A stretch of 64,000 nucleotides of DNA. It comes from Candidatus Sedimenticola endophacoides. GTDB taxonomy: Bacteria; Pseudomonadota; Gammaproteobacteria; Chromatiales; Chromatiaceae. Position 1 is the stretch's first letter, and each line of letters begins with the position of its first letter. The position numbers and the translations under genes are program-made. Location: NCBI GenBank assembly GCA_003062205.1, contig PQCP01000100.1, positions 32,719-96,718 of the forward strand, given 5' to 3'. Under the pieces are notes generated by a model. The model was not told the DNA's origin. It saw only the letters and a program-made list of their open reading frames with translations, and did no database searches. Shown piece after piece: positions 7,381 through 19,638 of the stretch.

Positions 7381-7812
7381 ATGGCTAAGAAAATCGAGGC
7401 TTATATCAAGCTTCAGGTGCCTGCCGGTCAGGCCAATCCGAGTCCGCCGGTGGGACCCGCGCTGGGTCAGCGCGGCGTCAACATCATGGAGTTCTGCAAG
7501 GCGTTCAACGCCAAGACCCAGGGTATTGAGCAGGGTTTGCCGACTCCCGTGGTGATCACCGTCTACAGTGATCGCAGTTTTACCTTTATCACCAAGACGC
7601 CTCCGGCGTCGGTGCTGCTGCGCAAGGCAGCCGGTGTTCCCAAGGGTTCCGGCACACCCAACAAGGTGAAGGTCGGCAAGGTAACCCGCGAACAGCTGGA
7701 AGAGATCGCCAAGACCAAAGAGCCCGATCTGACCGCGTCGGATATGGAGGCGGCGGTGAACACCATCGCCGGTACCGCGCGTTCCATGGGTCTTGATGTG
7801 GAGGGGTTGTAA
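7381..7812 (+). CDS. rplK: 50S ribosomal protein L11
   Basis: L11 forms the GTPase-associated centre with L10-L12 on 23S rRNA. The 143 residues begin [13 protein letters not shown] and contain the proline-rich NTD ([20 protein letters not shown]) and the RNA-binding CTD ending [14 protein letters not shown] at 7381 is preceded by CAGGAG. It heads the rplKAJL-rpoBC set and lies 3 bp before rplA. Confidence 0.98.
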   Translation: MAKKIEAYIKLQVPAGQANPSPPVGPALGQRGVNIMEFCKAFNAKTQGIEQGLPTPVVITVYSDRSFTFITKTPPASVLLRKAAGVPKGSGTPNKVKVGKVTREQLEEIAKTKEPDLTASDMEAAVNTIAGTARSMGLDVEGL

Positions 7813-7815
7813 GTC

Positions 7816-8514
7816 ATGGCTAAGTTGAGCAAGCGCGCGCGCGCGATTAGGGAGAAGGTCGAGGCAGGCAGGCAGTATGCAGTGGAAGATGCCTTTGCAC
7901 TGCTGAAGGATATCTCCAGCGTCAAATTTGCGGAGTCCGTGGACGTGGCCGTCAATCTGGGCGTCGACCCGCGTAAGTCCGATCAGGTGGTGCGTGGCTC
8001 CACCGTGCTGCCCAATGGTACCGGCAAGACCGTGCGGGTGGCCGTGTTCGCTCAGGGCGCCAACGCCGAGGCGGCGACCGAGGCGGGTGCCGATATCGTC
8101 GGTTTCGATGATCTCGCGGCCGACATCAAGGCGGGCAAGATGGACTTCGATGTAGTCATTGCCACCCCCGATGCGATGCGGGTGGTCGGCCAGCTGGGTC
8201 AGATCCTGGGTCCGCGCGGCCTGATGCCCAATCCCAAGGTGGGCACAGTGACCCCGAACGTGAGCGAGGCGGTTAAGAATGCGAAGGCAGGCCAGGTGCG
8301 CTACCGGACCGACAAGGCCGGTATCATTCACTGCCCTATCGGCAAGGTGGATTTCGATCCCGCTGCCCTGAAACAGAACCTTGAGGCACTGCTGAATGAC
8401 CTGAAGAAGGCCAAGCCGAGTGCCGCAAAGGGTGTCTATATGAAGAAGGTTACCGTCTCCTCGACCATGGGTCCTGGGCTTGCGGTCGACCAGTCCACAC
8501 TGGACGTCAAGTGA
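7816..8514 (+). CDS. rplA: 50S ribosomal protein L1
   Basis: L1 forms the mobile stalk at the E site and, in E. coli, represses its own L11 operon by binding the mRNA leader. The 232 residues include the conserved [14 protein letters not shown] segment and the [20 protein letters not shown] regions. It starts 3 bp after rplK, so translation is probably coupled. A 248-bp leader then precedes rplJ. Confidence 0.98.
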   Translation: MAKLSKRARAIREKVEAGRQYAVEDAFALLKDISSVKFAESVDVAVNLGVDPRKSDQVVRGSTVLPNGTGKTVRVAVFAQGANAEAATEAGADIVGFDDLAADIKAGKMDFDVVIATPDAMRVVGQLGQILGPRGLMPNPKVGTVTPNVSEAVKNAKAGQVRYRTDKAGIIHCPIGKVDFDPAALKQNLEALLNDLKKAKPSAAKGVYMKKVTVSSTMGPGLAVDQSTLDVK

Positions 8515-8757
8515 GATTCGCCGGCCGCTTGCAGGAGCGGTCGGTAACAAAGGCTTTGGAGCTCCCGGTGCCTGTTTGGACCGGCTGCTGTCAAAGACCG
8601 TGGGTGCACAGGGTCTGTTGTGCTTAATCACGCCCACGCAGACGGCGCTCCGTAATCAGTTTTCTGAAAACGGTGCACGTTGAAAGAGCGGTGACCCATC
8701 CGCTGGGTTGCCAGATGTGAACTGGGAGCGGGATATCGCTCCTTATTGTCAGGAGGT
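8515..8757 (+). promoter_or_regulatory. rplJL leader (L10-type autoregulatory mRNA leader)
   Basis: The 248-bp gap between rplA and rplJ holds no gene. It has several paired segments, including GGAGCG-GGATAT-CGCTCC at 8725-8742 just before the Shine-Dalgarno, and a GAAAGAGCGGTGACCCATCCGCTGGG stretch upstream of it that can form a further stem. In enterobacteria the same interval is the site where L10-L12 represses rplJL. The assignment rests on position and hairpins; a covariance-model match was not possible. Confidence 0.6.
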
Positions 8758-8762
8758 GACGC

Positions 8763-9290
8763 GTGCCACTCAATCTTGAGCAGAAAAAAACTGTCGTCGC
8801 CGAAGTATCTGAGGTTGCAAGCAGCGCCTATTCCGCTGTGGCCGCCGAGTACAATGGTCTGTCCGTCGAACAGATGACCCAGTTGCGCGTCAAGGCGCGT
8901 GAGTCCGGGGTCTATCTGCGCGTGGTCAAAAATACATTGGCTCGCCGTGCAGTGGAGGGGACCGATTTCGAGTGCATGAAGGATGGGTTGACGGGTCCGC
9001 TCGTACTCGCCTTTTCGCAAGAGGATCCCGGTTGTGCTGCGCGTGTGATCAAGGACTTTGCCAAGACTAATGACAAACTGGTTGTCAAACTGGTGTCGAT
9101 CGGCGGCAGGATGCTCGATGCTTCCGAGCTCGAAACGCTGGCCAAGATGCCGACATACGACCAGGCGATCAGCATGCTGATGGCTGTCATGAAAGCTCCG
9201 GTGGAGAAACTTGCTCGCACCGTCAACGAGGTGCCCGGCAAGCTGGTTCGTACCGTCGCGGCGATTCGCGACGCGAAAGAAGCGGCTTAA
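8763..9290 (+). CDS. rplJ: 50S ribosomal protein L10
   Basis: L10 anchors the L7/L12 dimers and represses its own mRNA. The 175 residues match the family and begin MPLNLEQKKTVVAEV. The start is GTG at 8763 with a near-perfect Shine-Dalgarno (AGGAGGTGAC). The C-terminal helix that holds L12 dimers is the stretch with KLARTVNEVPGKLVRTVAAIRD. rplL starts 54 bp later. Confidence 0.97.
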   Translation: MPLNLEQKKTVVAEVSEVASSAYSAVAAEYNGLSVEQMTQLRVKARESGVYLRVVKNTLARRAVEGTDFECMKDGLTGPLVLAFSQEDPGCAARVIKDFAKTNDKLVVKLVSIGGRMLDASELETLAKMPTYDQAISMLMAVMKAPVEKLARTVNEVPGKLVRTVAAIRDAKEAA

Positions 9291-9344
9291 TCGCTATCAA
9301 TTTTTACACACGTAATGTGTTAACCGTTTATTAGGAGTTTTAAA

Positions 9345-9722
9345 ATGGCCGTTTCCAAAGACGACATTCTTGAATCCATCGCCAACATGACCGTAATGGA
9401 GGTCGTTGAGCTGATCGAGGCTATGGAAGAAAAATTCGGCGTGACCGCCGCTGCCGCGGTAGCCGCCGCTCCCGCCGCCGGCGGTGATGGTGGTGCCGCC
9501 GCCGAGGAGCAGACCGAGTTTGACGTGGTCATGACCTCTTTCGGCGCCAACAAGGTGGCCGTGATCAAGGCCGTGCGCGGTGTGACCGGTCTGGGTCTGA
9601 AGGAGGCCAAGGAGGCCGTGGAAGGTGCGCCTACCACCCTGAAGGAAGGCGTGTCCAAGGAAGAAGCCGAGGATGTCAAGAAGCAGCTGGAAGAAGCTGG
9701 CGCTACTGTCGAAGTCAAGTAA
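9345..9722 (+). CDS. rplL: 50S ribosomal protein L7/L12
   Basis: L7/L12 recruits translation factors. The 125 residues show the N-terminal dimerisation domain, an Ala/Gly-rich hinge at about 36-52 and the conserved C-terminal domain ([24 protein letters not shown]). ATG at 9345 follows TAGGAG. An attenuator hairpin separates it from rpoB. Confidence 0.98.
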   Translation: MAVSKDDILESIANMTVMEVVELIEAMEEKFGVTAAAAVAAAPAAGGDGGAAAEEQTEFDVVMTSFGANKVAVIKAVRGVTGLGLKEAKEAVEGAPTTLKEGVSKEEAEDVKKQLEEAGATVEVK

Positions 9723-9762
9723 TCAAGCTTGGCTCTGAACGTAGGCAATCCCTAGTGGCTGG

Positions 9763-9793
9763 GGCTGGCGGCGATTTTCGCCGCCGGCCTTTT
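9763..9793 (+). terminator. rplL-rpoB attenuator
   Basis: GGCTGGCGGCG at 9763-9773 pairs with CGCCGCCGGCC at 9779-9789 around five bases, followed by TTTT. It lies 40 bp after rplL. In E. coli a partial terminator at the same place lowers rpoBC expression relative to ribosomal proteins; the same role is inferred. Confidence 0.8.
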
Positions 9794-10043
9794 GCCGCTT
9801 GTGAGGGCGGAGAGTCCAAGGCTCCGTCAGGCCGCGGCAGGCGGTCAGCAAAGTCCGGCCGTGGCCGGCAGGGAGCATGCACAGCGGATGTGTTTTTACG
9901 AAATGCATATGCCTGATGCGGATGTCGGGCAGGAATATAGCAACAGGGATGTGATCCGGCAGGGAACGGCCGGGCCTACGCACAATGTTGGAAGATCCCC
10001 GTGGGGTCTTAATGTAACGCCTTAGAAATCGAGGGACGGCAAG
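9794..10043 (+). other. rplL-rpoB spacer without a gene
   Basis: These 250 bp follow the attenuator. A frame is open from 9792 to 10025 but its product resembles nothing and lacks a ribosome binding site. I see no convincing promoter; the last bases supply a weak GGGACGG site for rpoB. Confidence 0.5.
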
Positions 10044-13000
10044 ATGGCCTATTCTTTCACCGAGAAAAAGCGTATCCGCAAGGATTTCGGAAAACGTCCG
10101 AGTATCCTTGAGGTGCCTTTTTTGCTGGCGACTCAAATTGACTCCTACCGCAGTTTTCTCCAGTCGGGGGTGGCTGCCGAAGACCGAGCGGATGTGGGCC
10201 TCAACGCCGCGTTCAAGTCGGTATTTCCCATCGAAAGCTACTCCGGCAACGCCGTGCTCGAATATGTGAGCTATCGGCTGGGTGAACCGACCTTCGATGT
10301 GCGCGAGTGCCAGTTGCGCGGCGCCACATACGCCGCGCCCCTGCGGGTGCTGGTGCGTCTGGTGATCTATGACAAGGACGCCCCCTCCGGCACCAAGGCG
10401 GTCAAGGATATCCGGGAGCAGGAAGTCTACATGGGCGAGTTGCCGCTGATGACCGAAAACGGCACCTTCGTGATCAATGGTACCGAGCGGGTCATCGTGT
10501 CCCAGCTCCACCGCTCGCCGGGTGTTTTCTTCGATCATGACAAAGGCAAGACCCACAGCTCCGGAAAGCTGCTGTTCTCGGCCCGGGTGATTCCCTATCG
10601 TGGCTCCTGGCTGGATTTCGAGTTCGATCCCAAGGATTGCGTGTTCGTGCGCATCGACCGCCGCCGCAAACTTCCGGCGACGATTCTTTTGCGTGCCCTC
10701 GGATACGACGCAGAGCAGATTCTTGAGATGTTTTTCGAGACCGACAGCTTCTCTCTGACCAAGAAGGGCGCCAAGCTGGCGTTGGTGCCCGAGCGGCTGC
10801 GCGGAGACACCGCCACGTTCGACATCAAGGTCAAGAGTGAGGTGCTGGTGGAGACCGGACGGCGTATCACCCAGCGCCATATCCGGGAGTTGGAGAAAGC
10901 GGGCGTGAAGTCCCTGGAGGTGCCCTATGACTACCTCCATGGCAAGTTGCTCGCGACCAACCTTGTCGATACCGAGACCGGTGAGCTGATCGCCAGTGCC
11001 AACGATGAGATTACCGAAGAGTTGCTGGAGATGATCATCGACAAGGGAATCAAGAAGATTGATACCCTGTTTACCAACGATCTGGATCACGGCCCTTATG
11101 TCGCGCACACCCTGCGCATCGATCCGGCCAAGTCCCAGCTGGAGGCGCAGGTCGAGATTTACCGCATGATGCGTCCAGGTGAGCCACCCACCAAGGAGGC
11201 CGCGCAGAACCTGTTCAACGGGCTGTTTTTTACCGACGACCGCTATGACCTCTCCGCAGTCGGACGGATGAAATTCAACAAGCGCCTGGGGCGTGAGGAG
11301 GTCACCGGCGAGGGCACCCTCTCCAATGATGACATCATCGACGTGCTCAAGGAGTTGATCAATATTCGCAACGGCATCGGCGTGGTGGACGATATCGACC
11401 ACCTCGGAAACCGGCGTATCCGCTGTGTCGGTGAGATGGCGGAGAATCAGTTCCGCGTGGGACTGGTCCGTGTCGAGCGTGCCGTCAAGGAACGCCTGAC
11501 CCTGGCCGAGTCCGAGGGTCTGATGCCCCAGGAGATGATCAATGCCAAGCCGGTGTCGGCCGCGATCAAGGAGTTTTTCGGCTCATCTCAGCTCTCCCAG
11601 TTCATGGACCAGAACAACCCCCTCTCCGAGGTGACCCACAAGCGCCGTGTCTCGGCCCTCGGCCCAGGCGGCCTGGCCCGCGAGCGGGCTGGTTTCGAGG
11701 TGCGCGACGTGCACCCCACCCATTATGGCCGGGTATGCCCGATCGAGACCCCGGAGGGACCGAACATCGGTCTGATCAACTCCCTGTCGGTGTATGCGCG
11801 TACCAACGAGTACGGATTTCTCGAAACTCCCTACCGGGTGGTGCGAGACGCCAAGGTGACCGATGAGATTCATTACCTCTCCGCCATCGAGGAGGGGCGC
11901 TTCGTGATCGCCCAGGCGAATACCACGCTGGATGGCGAAGGCCGCCTGACCGATGCGCTGATTTCATCGCGGCATCTGAACGAATTCACCCTCTCCACAC
12001 CGGACAAGGTGCAGTACATGGACGTCTCGCCCAAGCAGATCGTCTCCGTGGCGGCGTCGATTATTCCGTTCCTTGAGCACGACGACGCCAACCGCGCGCT
12101 GATGGGCTCCAACATGCAGCGCCAGGCGGTACCGACGCTGCGCGCAGACAAGCCGCTGGTCGGTACCGGCATGGAGCGGGCGGTGGCCACCGATTCGGGT
12201 GTCACCGTGGTGGCGCGCCGTGGCGGCGAGATCGAGTCGGTCGACGCAGCGCGCATCGTGGTGCGGGTCAACGATGACGAGACCGAGGCCGGTGAGTCCG
12301 GCGTGGATATCTACAACCTGATTAAATACACTCGCTCGAATCAGAACACCTGCATCAATCAGCGGCCGCTGGTGATGCCCGGCGACCGGGTGTCACGTGG
12401 TGATGTGATGGCCGACGGTCCCTCGACCGACATGGGCGAGCTGGCGCTTGGGCAGAACATGCGGATCGCCTTCATGCCCTGGAACGGATACAACTTCGAG
12501 GACTCGATCCTGGTCTCCGAGCGGGTGGTGAAGGAAGATCGCTTTACCACCATCCACATCGAAGAGATGACCTGCATGGCGCGAGATACCAAGCTCGGGC
12601 CAGAAGAGATCACCGGCGATATCCCCAATGTCGGCGAAGCGGCCCTGGCCAAGCTCGACGAGTCGGGTATCGTCTATATCGGCGCGGAGGTGAAGGAGGG
12701 CGACATCCTGGTGGGTAAGGTCACCCCCAAGGGGGAGACCCAGTTGACCCCCGAGGAGAAGCTGCTGCGCGCCATCTTCGGCGAGAAGGCGGCGGACGTG
12801 AAGGATACCTCTCTGCGCGTCTCCTCCGGCATGTCGGGGACCGTTATCGATGTGCAGGTATTCACCCGCGACGGGGTCGAAAAGGATGCCCGGGCGTTAC
12901 AGATCGAAAATGCCGAGATGGAGCGCGTGAAGAAGGATCTTGATGATCAGCTGCGCATCATGGAGGACGATACTTTTGCCCGTGTCGAGAAGATGCTGCT

Positions 13001-14120
13001 GGGCAAGCTGGCCGATGGCGGCCCCAACCAGCTGAAGGCCGGGGCCAAGATCACCAAGGGTTATCTGGCCGAACTGGAGCGCGACAGGTGGCTGGAGATC
13101 CGCCTGCGCAACGAGGAGGCCGCGGCCCAGCTGGAGGCGATCGCCACCCAGATTGTGCAGCAGCGCGAGACCTTCCACGATAAATTCGAAGAGAAGAAGC
13201 GCAAGCTGACCACCGGCGACGATCTGGCGCCGGGCGTGTTGAAGATGGTGAAGGTCTACGTCGCGGTAAAACGGCGCATCCAGCCGGGCGACAAGATGGC
13301 CGGACGTCACGGAAACAAGGGTGTCATCTCGACCATCGTCCCGGTGGAGGACATGCCGTTCGACGAGCAGGGTGAGCCGGTGGATATCGTGCTCAATCCC
13401 CTGGGTGTACCCTCGCGCATGAACGTCGGGCAGGTTCTTGAGACGCATCTGGGATGGGCGGCGCGCGGTATCGGTGAAAAGATCGGACGCATGCTTGAGG
13501 CCAAGACCAAGGCCGCGGAACTGCGGAAATTCCTGGACAAGGTGTACAACACCAGCGGCAAGCGGGAGGATCTCGACAGTCTGAACGATGAGGAGGTCGT
13601 TGAGCTGTGCGCCAATCTGGAGAAAGGTGTGCCCACCGCGACACCGGTGTTCGATGGCGCATCCGAGGATGAGATCAAGGCGATGCTGCGTCTGGCGGAT
13701 CTGCCGGAGAGCGGCCAGACCACGCTCTACGACGGGCGCACCGGCGAGGCGTTCGACCGCCCCGTGACCGTCGGCTACATGTACATGCTCAAGCTCAACC
13801 ACCTGGTCGATGACAAGATGCATGCCCGCTCCACCGGACCGTACAGCCTGGTGACCCAGCAGCCGCTGGGCGGAAAGGCGCAGTTTGGTGGCCAGCGCTT
13901 CGGTGAGATGGAGGTGTGGGCCCTTGAGGCGTACGGCGCCGCCTACACCCTGCAGGAGATGCTCACGGTGAAATCGGACGATGTGACCGGGCGCACCCGC
14001 ATGTACAAGAACATCGTTGACGGTGACCACCGCATGGAGGCCGGTATGCCCGAGTCCTTCAATGTGCTGGTCAAAGAGATCCGTTCGCTCGGCATCGATA
14101 TTGAGTTGGATCGGGAATAG
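10044..14120 (+). CDS. rpoB: DNA-directed RNA polymerase subunit beta
   Basis: The catalytic beta subunit has 1358 residues, close to the 1342 of E. coli. The rifampicin pocket reads [15 protein letters not shown] from residue 511, with Gln519, Asp522, His532 and Ser537 all in the usual drug-sensitive state (E. coli 513, 516, 526, 531). Further landmarks are [15 protein letters not shown], the [10 protein letters not shown] active-site segment and [24 protein letters not shown] near the C-terminus. rpoC follows after 68 bp. Confidence 0.98.
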   Translation: MAYSFTEKKRIRKDFGKRPSILEVPFLLATQIDSYRSFLQSGVAAEDRADVGLNAAFKSVFPIESYSGNAVLEYVSYRLGEPTFDVRECQLRGATYAAPLRVLVRLVIYDKDAPSGTKAVKDIREQEVYMGELPLMTENGTFVINGTERVIVSQLHRSPGVFFDHDKGKTHSSGKLLFSARVIPYRGSWLDFEFDPKDCVFVRIDRRRKLPATILLRALGYDAEQILEMFFETDSFSLTKKGAKLALVPERLRGDTATFDIKVKSEVLVETGRRITQRHIRELEKAGVKSLEVPYDYLHGKLLATNLVDTETGELIASANDEITEELLEMIIDKGIKKIDTLFTNDLDHGPYVAHTLRIDPAKSQLEAQVEIYRMMRPGEPPTKEAAQNLFNGLFFTDDRYDLSAVGRMKFNKRLGREEVTGEGTLSNDDIIDVLKELINIRNGIGVVDDIDHLGNRRIRCVGEMAENQFRVGLVRVERAVKERLTLAESEGLMPQEMINAKPVSAAIKEFFGSSQLSQFMDQNNPLSEVTHKRRVSALGPGGLARERAGFEVRDVHPTHYGRVCPIETPEGPNIGLINSLSVYARTNEYGFLETPYRVVRDAKVTDEIHYLSAIEEGRFVIAQANTTLDGEGRLTDALISSRHLNEFTLSTPDKVQYMDVSPKQIVSVAASIIPFLEHDDANRALMGSNMQRQAVPTLRADKPLVGTGMERAVATDSGVTVVARRGGEIESVDAARIVVRVNDDETEAGESGVDIYNLIKYTRSNQNTCINQRPLVMPGDRVSRGDVMADGPSTDMGELALGQNMRIAFMPWNGYNFEDSILVSERVVKEDRFTTIHIEEMTCMARDTKLGPEEITGDIPNVGEAALAKLDESGIVYIGAEVKEGDILVGKVTPKGETQLTPEEKLLRAIFGEKAADVKDTSLRVSSGMSGTVIDVQVFTRDGVEKDARALQIENAEMERVKKDLDDQLRIMEDDTFARVEKMLLGKLADGGPNQLKAGAKITKGYLAELERDRWLEIRLRNEEAAAQLEAIATQIVQQRETFHDKFEEKKRKLTTGDDLAPGVLKMVKVYVAVKRRIQPGDKMAGRHGNKGVISTIVPVEDMPFDEQGEPVDIVLNPLGVPSRMNVGQVLETHLGWAARGIGEKIGRMLEAKTKAAELRKFLDKVYNTSGKREDLDSLNDEEVVELCANLEKGVPTATPVFDGASEDEIKAMLRLADLPESGQTTLYDGRTGEAFDRPVTVGYMYMLKLNHLVDDKMHARSTGPYSLVTQQPLGGKAQFGGQRFGEMEVWALEAYGAAYTLQEMLTVKSDDVTGRTRMYKNIVDGDHRMEAGMPESFNVLVKEIRSLGIDIELDRE

Positions 14121-14188
14121 GGGTCCGGTGACTATCCGGTATCCGAACCACGATTAAATCTGGACCCTGAAAAGCAGGAGATACGATC

Positions 14189-17100
14189 TTGAAAGATCTA
14201 CTTAAGATTCTGAAGCAGCAAGGACAGACCGAGGATTTCGACTCCATCCGCATCGGTCTGGCCTCACCCGACATGATCCGTTCCTGGTCTTACGGCGAGG
14301 TCAAGAAGCCCGAGACCATCAACTACCGCACCTTCAAGCCGGAGCGCGACGGATTGTTCTGCGCCAAGATCTTCGGTCCGGTCAGCGACTACGAGTGTCT
14401 GTGCGGAAAATATAAGCGGCTCAAACATCGCGGCGTGGTGTGTGAGAAATGCGGAGTCGAGGTGACCCTGGCCAAGGTGCGCCGCGAGCGTATGGGGCAT
14501 ATTGAGCTGGCCAGCCCGGTGGCGCATATCTGGTTCCTCAAGTCGCTGCCCTCGCGCATCGGCCTGCTCTTGGACATGACGCTGCGCGATATCGAACGGG
14601 TGCTCTACTTCGAGTCCTTCGTGGTGGTCGATGCCGGACTTACCCCGCTGGAGCGCGGTCAGCTGCTGACCGATGAGCAGTATCTGGAGGCGATCGAGGA
14701 GAACGGCGACGAGTTCGATGCGCGCATGGGCGCCGAGGCGGTCTATGAACTGCTGCGCACCATGAACCTGACCCGCGAGACGGAGCGTTTGCGCGAGGAG
14801 ATCGGCTCCACCAACTCCGAGACCAAGCTGAAGAAGCTGAGCAAGCGGCTCAAGCTGGTGGAGTCGTTGAACGAATCCGGCAATCGTCCCGAATGGATGA
14901 TCCTCACGGTGCTGCCGGTGCTGCCGCCGGAGCTGCGGCCCCTGGTGCCGTTGGATGGCGGGCGATTCGCCACCTCCGATCTCAACGATCTTTACCGGCG
15001 CGTGATTAACCGCAACAACCGTCTCAAGCGGCTGCTCGATCTCAACGCGCCCGACATCATCGTGCGTAACGAAAAGCGCATGCTTCAGGAGTCGGTGGAC
15101 GCGCTGTTGGACAACGGACGGCGCGGGCGTGCCATCACCGGCACCAACAAGCGTCCCCTGAAGTCCCTGGCCGATATGATCAAGGGCAAGCAGGGGCGTT
15201 TCCGCCAGAATCTGCTGGGCAAGCGCGTCGACTACTCCGGGCGTTCGGTTATTGTGGTGGGTCCGACCCTCAAACTGCACCAGTGCGGCCTGCCGAAGAA
15301 GATGGCCCTGGAGCTGTTCAAGCCGTTCATCTTTTCCAAACTGCAACTGCGCGGTCTGGCCACCACCATCAAGGCCGCCAAGAAGCTGGTCGAACGCGGA
15401 ACCGGTGAGGTGTGGGACATCCTCGAAGAGGTGATCCGCGAGCATCCGGTGATGCTCAACCGCGCGCCGACCCTGCACCGTCTCGGTATCCAGGCCTTTG
15501 AGCCGGTACTTATCGAGGGCAAGGCGATCCAGCTCCATCCGCTGGTTTGCACCGCATTCAACGCAGACTTTGACGGCGACCAGATGGCGGTACACGTGCC
15601 GCTGTCGATCGAGGCGCAGCTTGAGGCGCGCAGCCTGATGATGTCCACCAACAACATCCTGTCGCCAGCCAACGGCGAGCCGATCATCGTCCCCTCCCAG
15701 GACGTGGTGCTCGGGCTCTACTGGATGACCCGCGACCGGATCAACGCCCAGGGCGAGGGGATGGCGTTCGCCAACGTGGCCGAGGTGAGCCGCGCCTACG
15801 AGGCGCGTCAGGTGGCGTTGCAGGCCCGCGTCAAGGTGCGGCTCATGGACAGCGAGATCGATGATGACGGCAACATCACCGAGGAGCGCAAGGTGGTGGA
15901 TACCACTGTCGGTCGCGCGCTGCTCTCGGAGATTCTGCCCAAGGGGCTGCCTTTTGAGCTGATCAACCGGCCGATGGACAAGCGCGCCATCTCCAACATG
16001 GTCAACGCCTGTTACCGCCGGGTCGGCCTCAAGGCCACCGTGATCTTCGCGGACCAGGTGATGTACATGGGCTTTCGTCTCGCCACCAAGGCGGGTGTCT
16101 CCATCGGCATGAACGATATGGTGATCCCGCGCGAGAAGGGGAACATTCTTTCCATGGCCGAGCGCGAGGTGCGCGAGATCGAGAAGCAGTACGCCTCGGG
16201 CCTGGTCACCAACGGCGAACGTTACAACAAGGTTGTGGACATCTGGTCCCACACCAACGACCAGGTCGCCAAGGCGATGATGGCGGGTCTCGGCAAGGAG
16301 AGCGTTACCAACAGCGAGGGCAAACAGGAGCAGCAGGACTCTTTCAACTCCATCTTCATGATGGCCGATTCCGGTGCGCGTGGCTCCGCTGCCCAGATTC
16401 GACAGCTCGCCGGAATGCGCGGCCTGATGGCCAAACCGGACGGCTCGATCATCGAGACGCCGATTACCGCCAACTTCCGCGAGGGTCTTGACGTACTGCA
16501 GTACTTCATCTCCACCCACGGTGCACGCAAGGGCCTGGCCGACACCGCCCTCAAGACAGCCAACTCCGGTTACCTGACCCGCCGGTTGGTGGATGTGGCG
16601 CAGGACATGGTCGTGCTGGAGCCTGATTGCGGCACCGAAAACGGCCTGTTGATGCAGCCGATCATCGAGGGTGGTGATGTGGTCGAACCCCTGCGCGAGC
16701 GTATCCTGGGTCGGGTGACGATCGCCGACCTGTTGCGTCCCGGCAGTGACGAGATCGTCTGCGAGTCGGGCACGCTGCTCGACGAGACCTGGGTCGATCG
16801 CCTGGAGCACTATGGTATCGATCAGGTGATGGTGCGTTCACCCATCACCTGCGACGCCCGGGTCGGCGTTTGTGCCAAGTGCTATGGCCGTGATCTGGCC
16901 AGGGGGCATCAGGTCAACTTCGGCGAGGCGGTGGGCGTCATCGCCGCCCAGTCGATCGGTGAACCCGGCACGCAGCTGACCATGCGCACCTTCCACATCG
17001 GTGGTGCCGCCTCGCGTGCCGCGGCGGTCAACAGTATCGACGTCAAGAACGGCGGTACCGTGCGGCTGCATAACATTAAGACCGTCGAACACCACAGTGG

Positions 17101-18406
17101 CGACCTGGTCGCGGTCTCCCGCTCCGGTGAACTGACCGTGGTCGACGAGGTGGGTCGTGAGCGCGAGCGTTACAAGGTACCCTATGGCGCGCAGATCAAG
17201 GTCGCCGATGGCGATACCGTCGAGGGCGGACAGATGGTCGCCGGCTGGGACCCGCATACCCATCCGGTGATCACCGAAGTGGCGGGTACCCTGCGCTTCG
17301 TCGAGTTCGCCGATGGCGTTTCGGTGCAGAGCCAGGTGGATGATGTCACCGGACTGGCCTCGCTGGTGGTCAGTGATCCCAAGCAGCGGCCCACGGCCGG
17401 CAAGGATATGCGGCCGATGGTGAAGTTGGTCGATGACGATGGCAACGACATGAACATCGCCGGCACCGACATTCCCGCCCACTATTACCTGCCGGCCGGC
17501 GCGGTGGTCAATGTCGCTGACGGCGCCAGGGTGCAGGTGGGTGATACCCTGGCGCGTATCCCCCAGGAGTCCTCCAAGACCCGTGACATCACCGGTGGTC
17601 TGCCCCGCGTGGCCGACCTGTTCGAGGCGCGCAAGCCGAAGGATCCGGCGATCCTGGCCGAGGCGACCGGTACGGTCGGCTTTGGCAAGGACACCAAGGG
17701 CAAGCAGCGCCTGATCATCACTGACTCGGACGGCGTGCAGCACGAGGAGCTGATTCCAAAGTGGCGCCACGTCAACGTCTTCGAGGGCGAGCATGTGGAG
17801 CGCGGCGAGGTGATCTCCGACGGTGAGCTCAATCCCCACGACATCCTGCGCCTGCGCGGGGTGATCGACCTGGCCGCCTATCTGGTCAAGGAGATTCAGG
17901 ATGTGTACCGCCTGCAGGGTGTGAAGATCAACGACAAGCACATCGAGGTGATCATTCGCCAGATGCTGCGCAAGGTCGAGGTCACCGCCCCGGGTGATAC
18001 CAAGCTGCTGCGTGGCGAGCAGGTGGAGCGCTCGCGCATTCTTGATGCCAATGATGAAGCCGTGACCGAGGACAAGCAGCCGGCCCTCTGGGAGCCGCTG
18101 CTGCTGGGCATCACCAAGGCATCGCTGGCCACCGAGTCGTTCATCTCGGCGGCCTCGTTCCAGGAGACCACCCGGGTGTTGACCGAAGCGGCGGTACGCG
18201 GCTCCTCCGATACCCTGAACGGGCTCAAGGAGAACGTGATTGTCGGGCGTCTGATACCCGCGGGCACCGGCCTCTCCTACCACAACGAGCGGCGTAACCG
18301 CAGGATCAAGGAGTTGGCGGCGGAAGAGGGTGAGGTGAAGGTAGAGATGGCTGCCGATGAAGTGGAAGAGGCGATCAAGCAGGCATTGAATACGGCGGAG
18401 AGCTGA
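14189..18406 (+). CDS. rpoC: DNA-directed RNA polymerase subunit beta'
   Basis: The 1405 residues carry the N-terminal zinc ribbon ([19 protein letters not shown]), the absolutely conserved catalytic [12 protein letters not shown] with Asp460, Asp462 and Asp464, the bridge-helix/trigger-loop region, and the second zinc site [13 protein letters not shown]. The start is TTG at 14189 ([13 protein letters not shown]), preceded by AGCAGGAGA; no in-frame ATG gives a better match. It ends the rplKAJL-rpoBC unit, and a promoter for the str operon lies downstream. Confidence 0.98.
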   Translation: MKDLLKILKQQGQTEDFDSIRIGLASPDMIRSWSYGEVKKPETINYRTFKPERDGLFCAKIFGPVSDYECLCGKYKRLKHRGVVCEKCGVEVTLAKVRRERMGHIELASPVAHIWFLKSLPSRIGLLLDMTLRDIERVLYFESFVVVDAGLTPLERGQLLTDEQYLEAIEENGDEFDARMGAEAVYELLRTMNLTRETERLREEIGSTNSETKLKKLSKRLKLVESLNESGNRPEWMILTVLPVLPPELRPLVPLDGGRFATSDLNDLYRRVINRNNRLKRLLDLNAPDIIVRNEKRMLQESVDALLDNGRRGRAITGTNKRPLKSLADMIKGKQGRFRQNLLGKRVDYSGRSVIVVGPTLKLHQCGLPKKMALELFKPFIFSKLQLRGLATTIKAAKKLVERGTGEVWDILEEVIREHPVMLNRAPTLHRLGIQAFEPVLIEGKAIQLHPLVCTAFNADFDGDQMAVHVPLSIEAQLEARSLMMSTNNILSPANGEPIIVPSQDVVLGLYWMTRDRINAQGEGMAFANVAEVSRAYEARQVALQARVKVRLMDSEIDDDGNITEERKVVDTTVGRALLSEILPKGLPFELINRPMDKRAISNMVNACYRRVGLKATVIFADQVMYMGFRLATKAGVSIGMNDMVIPREKGNILSMAEREVREIEKQYASGLVTNGERYNKVVDIWSHTNDQVAKAMMAGLGKESVTNSEGKQEQQDSFNSIFMMADSGARGSAAQIRQLAGMRGLMAKPDGSIIETPITANFREGLDVLQYFISTHGARKGLADTALKTANSGYLTRRLVDVAQDMVVLEPDCGTENGLLMQPIIEGGDVVEPLRERILGRVTIADLLRPGSDEIVCESGTLLDETWVDRLEHYGIDQVMVRSPITCDARVGVCAKCYGRDLARGHQVNFGEAVGVIAAQSIGEPGTQLTMRTFHIGGAASRAAAVNSIDVKNGGTVRLHNIKTVEHHSGDLVAVSRSGELTVVDEVGRERERYKVPYGAQIKVADGDTVEGGQMVAGWDPHTHPVITEVAGTLRFVEFADGVSVQSQVDDVTGLASLVVSDPKQRPTAGKDMRPMVKLVDDDGNDMNIAGTDIPAHYYLPAGAVVNVADGARVQVGDTLARIPQESSKTRDITGGLPRVADLFEARKPKDPAILAEATGTVGFGKDTKGKQRLIITDSDGVQHEELIPKWRHVNVFEGEHVERGEVISDGELNPHDILRLRGVIDLAAYLVKEIQDVYRLQGVKINDKHIEVIIRQMLRKVEVTAPGDTKLLRGEQVERSRILDANDEAVTEDKQPALWEPLLLGITKASLATESFISAASFQETTRVLTEAAVRGSSDTLNGLKENVIVGRLIPAGTGLSYHNERRNRRIKELAAEEGEVKVEMAADEVEEAIKQALNTAES

Positions 18407-18500
18407 TCTCGAAGCCGCGATCCGACCGGGCCACCACACGGTGGCGGGCCGGCCGGGTGACGGCCATGGCGGCCGGAAGTTTTGTATACAGTAATATACC

Positions 18501-18529
18501 TTGACATGCATTCAAAGGTTACGTAGAAT
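18501..18529 (+). promoter_or_regulatory. Sigma-70 promoter of the str operon
   Basis: TTGACA at 18501-18506, a 17-bp spacer and TAGAAT at 18524-18529 are near-consensus. GCGCGCTCTTT at 18530-18540 follows, a G/C-rich discriminator shared with the tRNA-Tyr promoter. This gives rpsL a leader of about 185 nt. The rest of the 313-bp rpoC-rpsL gap holds a GCCACC-ACAC-GGTGGC hairpin near 18430 without a T run, and no gene. Confidence 0.85.
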
Positions 18530-18719
18530 GCGCGCTCTTTCGGTGCCGCTGGCGCCGGGACTCGTTTTTGAATCTCGCGGCAAAAAGGCCGCTGGATGAA
18601 CAGGTTACGAGCAGGCTATCGGGTATCTGGCGCGACACTGGGCGCCGGAGGGGTGATTGCCAGCTCTTTCTGGTGCGAGAGGGTGCGGTTTCTGTTGGTA
18701 CCCTTGGGGACGGAGTTAA

Positions 18720-19094
18720 ATGGCAACAATCAATCAGTTGGTGCGCAAGCCTCGCAAGCGCAAAGTTGAAAAGAGCAATGTGCCGGCCCTTGAGGCCTGC
18801 CCGCAAAAGCGTGGCGTGTGCACCCGCGTATACACCACGACCCCGAAGAAGCCGAACTCGGCGCTTCGGAAGGTCGCGCGTGTGCGCCTGACCAACGGTT
18901 ATGAGGTCACCAGCTACATCGGCGGTGAGGGGCATAACCTGCAAGAGCACTCGGTGGTGCTGATCCGTGGCGGTCGTGTAAAGGATCTGCCCGGTGTGCG
19001 CTATCACGTAGTCCGTGGCAGCCTCGATACCTCCGGTGTCGATAAGCGCCGTCAGGGTCGTTCCAAGTATGGCGCCAAGCGGCCCAAGAGCTGA
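18720..19094 (+). CDS. rpsL: 30S ribosomal protein S12
   Basis: S12 shapes the decoding centre. The 124 residues are nearly those of E. coli. The [10 protein letters not shown] and [12 protein letters not shown] loops keep the lysines whose replacement gives streptomycin resistance, so a sensitive allele is expected. ATG at 18720 is preceded by ACGGAG. It heads the str operon, 34 bp before rpsG. Confidence 0.98.
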   Translation: MATINQLVRKPRKRKVEKSNVPALEACPQKRGVCTRVYTTTPKKPNSALRKVARVRLTNGYEVTSYIGGEGHNLQEHSVVLIRGGRVKDLPGVRYHVVRGSLDTSGVDKRRQGRSKYGAKRPKS

Positions 19095-19128
19095 TTGGTT
19101 GCATTGAGAAAAGGCTGAGTCAAGAGTC

Positions 19129-19599
19129 ATGGCAAGAAGAGGCGTTGCAGCAAAGCGAGAGATCCTTCCGGATCCCAAGTTCGGAAGTGAACTGCTCACC
19201 AAATTCATGAACATGGTGATGGTCGACGGCAAGAAGGCGGTGGCCGAAAAGATCCTCTACGGGGCGCTGGACACCCTCTCCAAGCGCGGAGGCGGTGAAC
19301 CGATGGAGCTGTTGGAGAAGGCGCTCGACAATGTGCGGCCAATGGTTGAGGTGAAGTCCCGCCGGGTCGGCGGTGCCACCTACCAGGTTCCGGTCGAGGT
19401 GCGCGCCACCCGTCGCAACACCCTGGCCATGCGCTGGCTGATCGATGCCGCGCGCAAGCGCAGCGAGAAGTCGATGGCCCAGCGCCTCGCCGGTGAGCTG
19501 GCCGATGCCGCGGAACAGCGCGGCTCTGCGGTCAAGAAGCGCGAGGATACCCACCGCATGGCGGAGGCGAACAAGGCCTTCTCGCACTACCGCTGGTAA
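19129..19599 (+). CDS. rpsG: 30S ribosomal protein S7
   Basis: S7 nucleates assembly of the 30S head and, in E. coli, represses the str operon. The 156 residues begin [21 protein letters not shown] and include the beta-hairpin and KYGV-type family core ([15 protein letters not shown]). It lies between rpsL and fusA. A boxA-like sequence follows at 19639-19650. Confidence 0.98.
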   Translation: MARRGVAAKREILPDPKFGSELLTKFMNMVMVDGKKAVAEKILYGALDTLSKRGGGEPMELLEKALDNVRPMVEVKSRRVGGATYQVPVEVRATRRNTLAMRWLIDAARKRSEKSMAQRLAGELADAAEQRGSAVKKREDTHRMAEANKAFSHYRW

Positions 19600-19638
19600 C
19601 GCTTCATCTGTTTCCCCGGAGCCCGCGCGGCTTCGGTA

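Noticed and set aside
9792..10025. Small protein between rplL and rpoB
   Set aside because: It starts inside the attenuator, lacks a ribosome binding site and resembles nothing known.
14264..16810. 848-codon open frame opposite rpoC
   Set aside because: It is a G/C-rich shadow of rpoC in another frame, with no homology or ribosome binding site. The same applies to long antisense frames opposite rpoB, tuf, secY, uvrA and lon.
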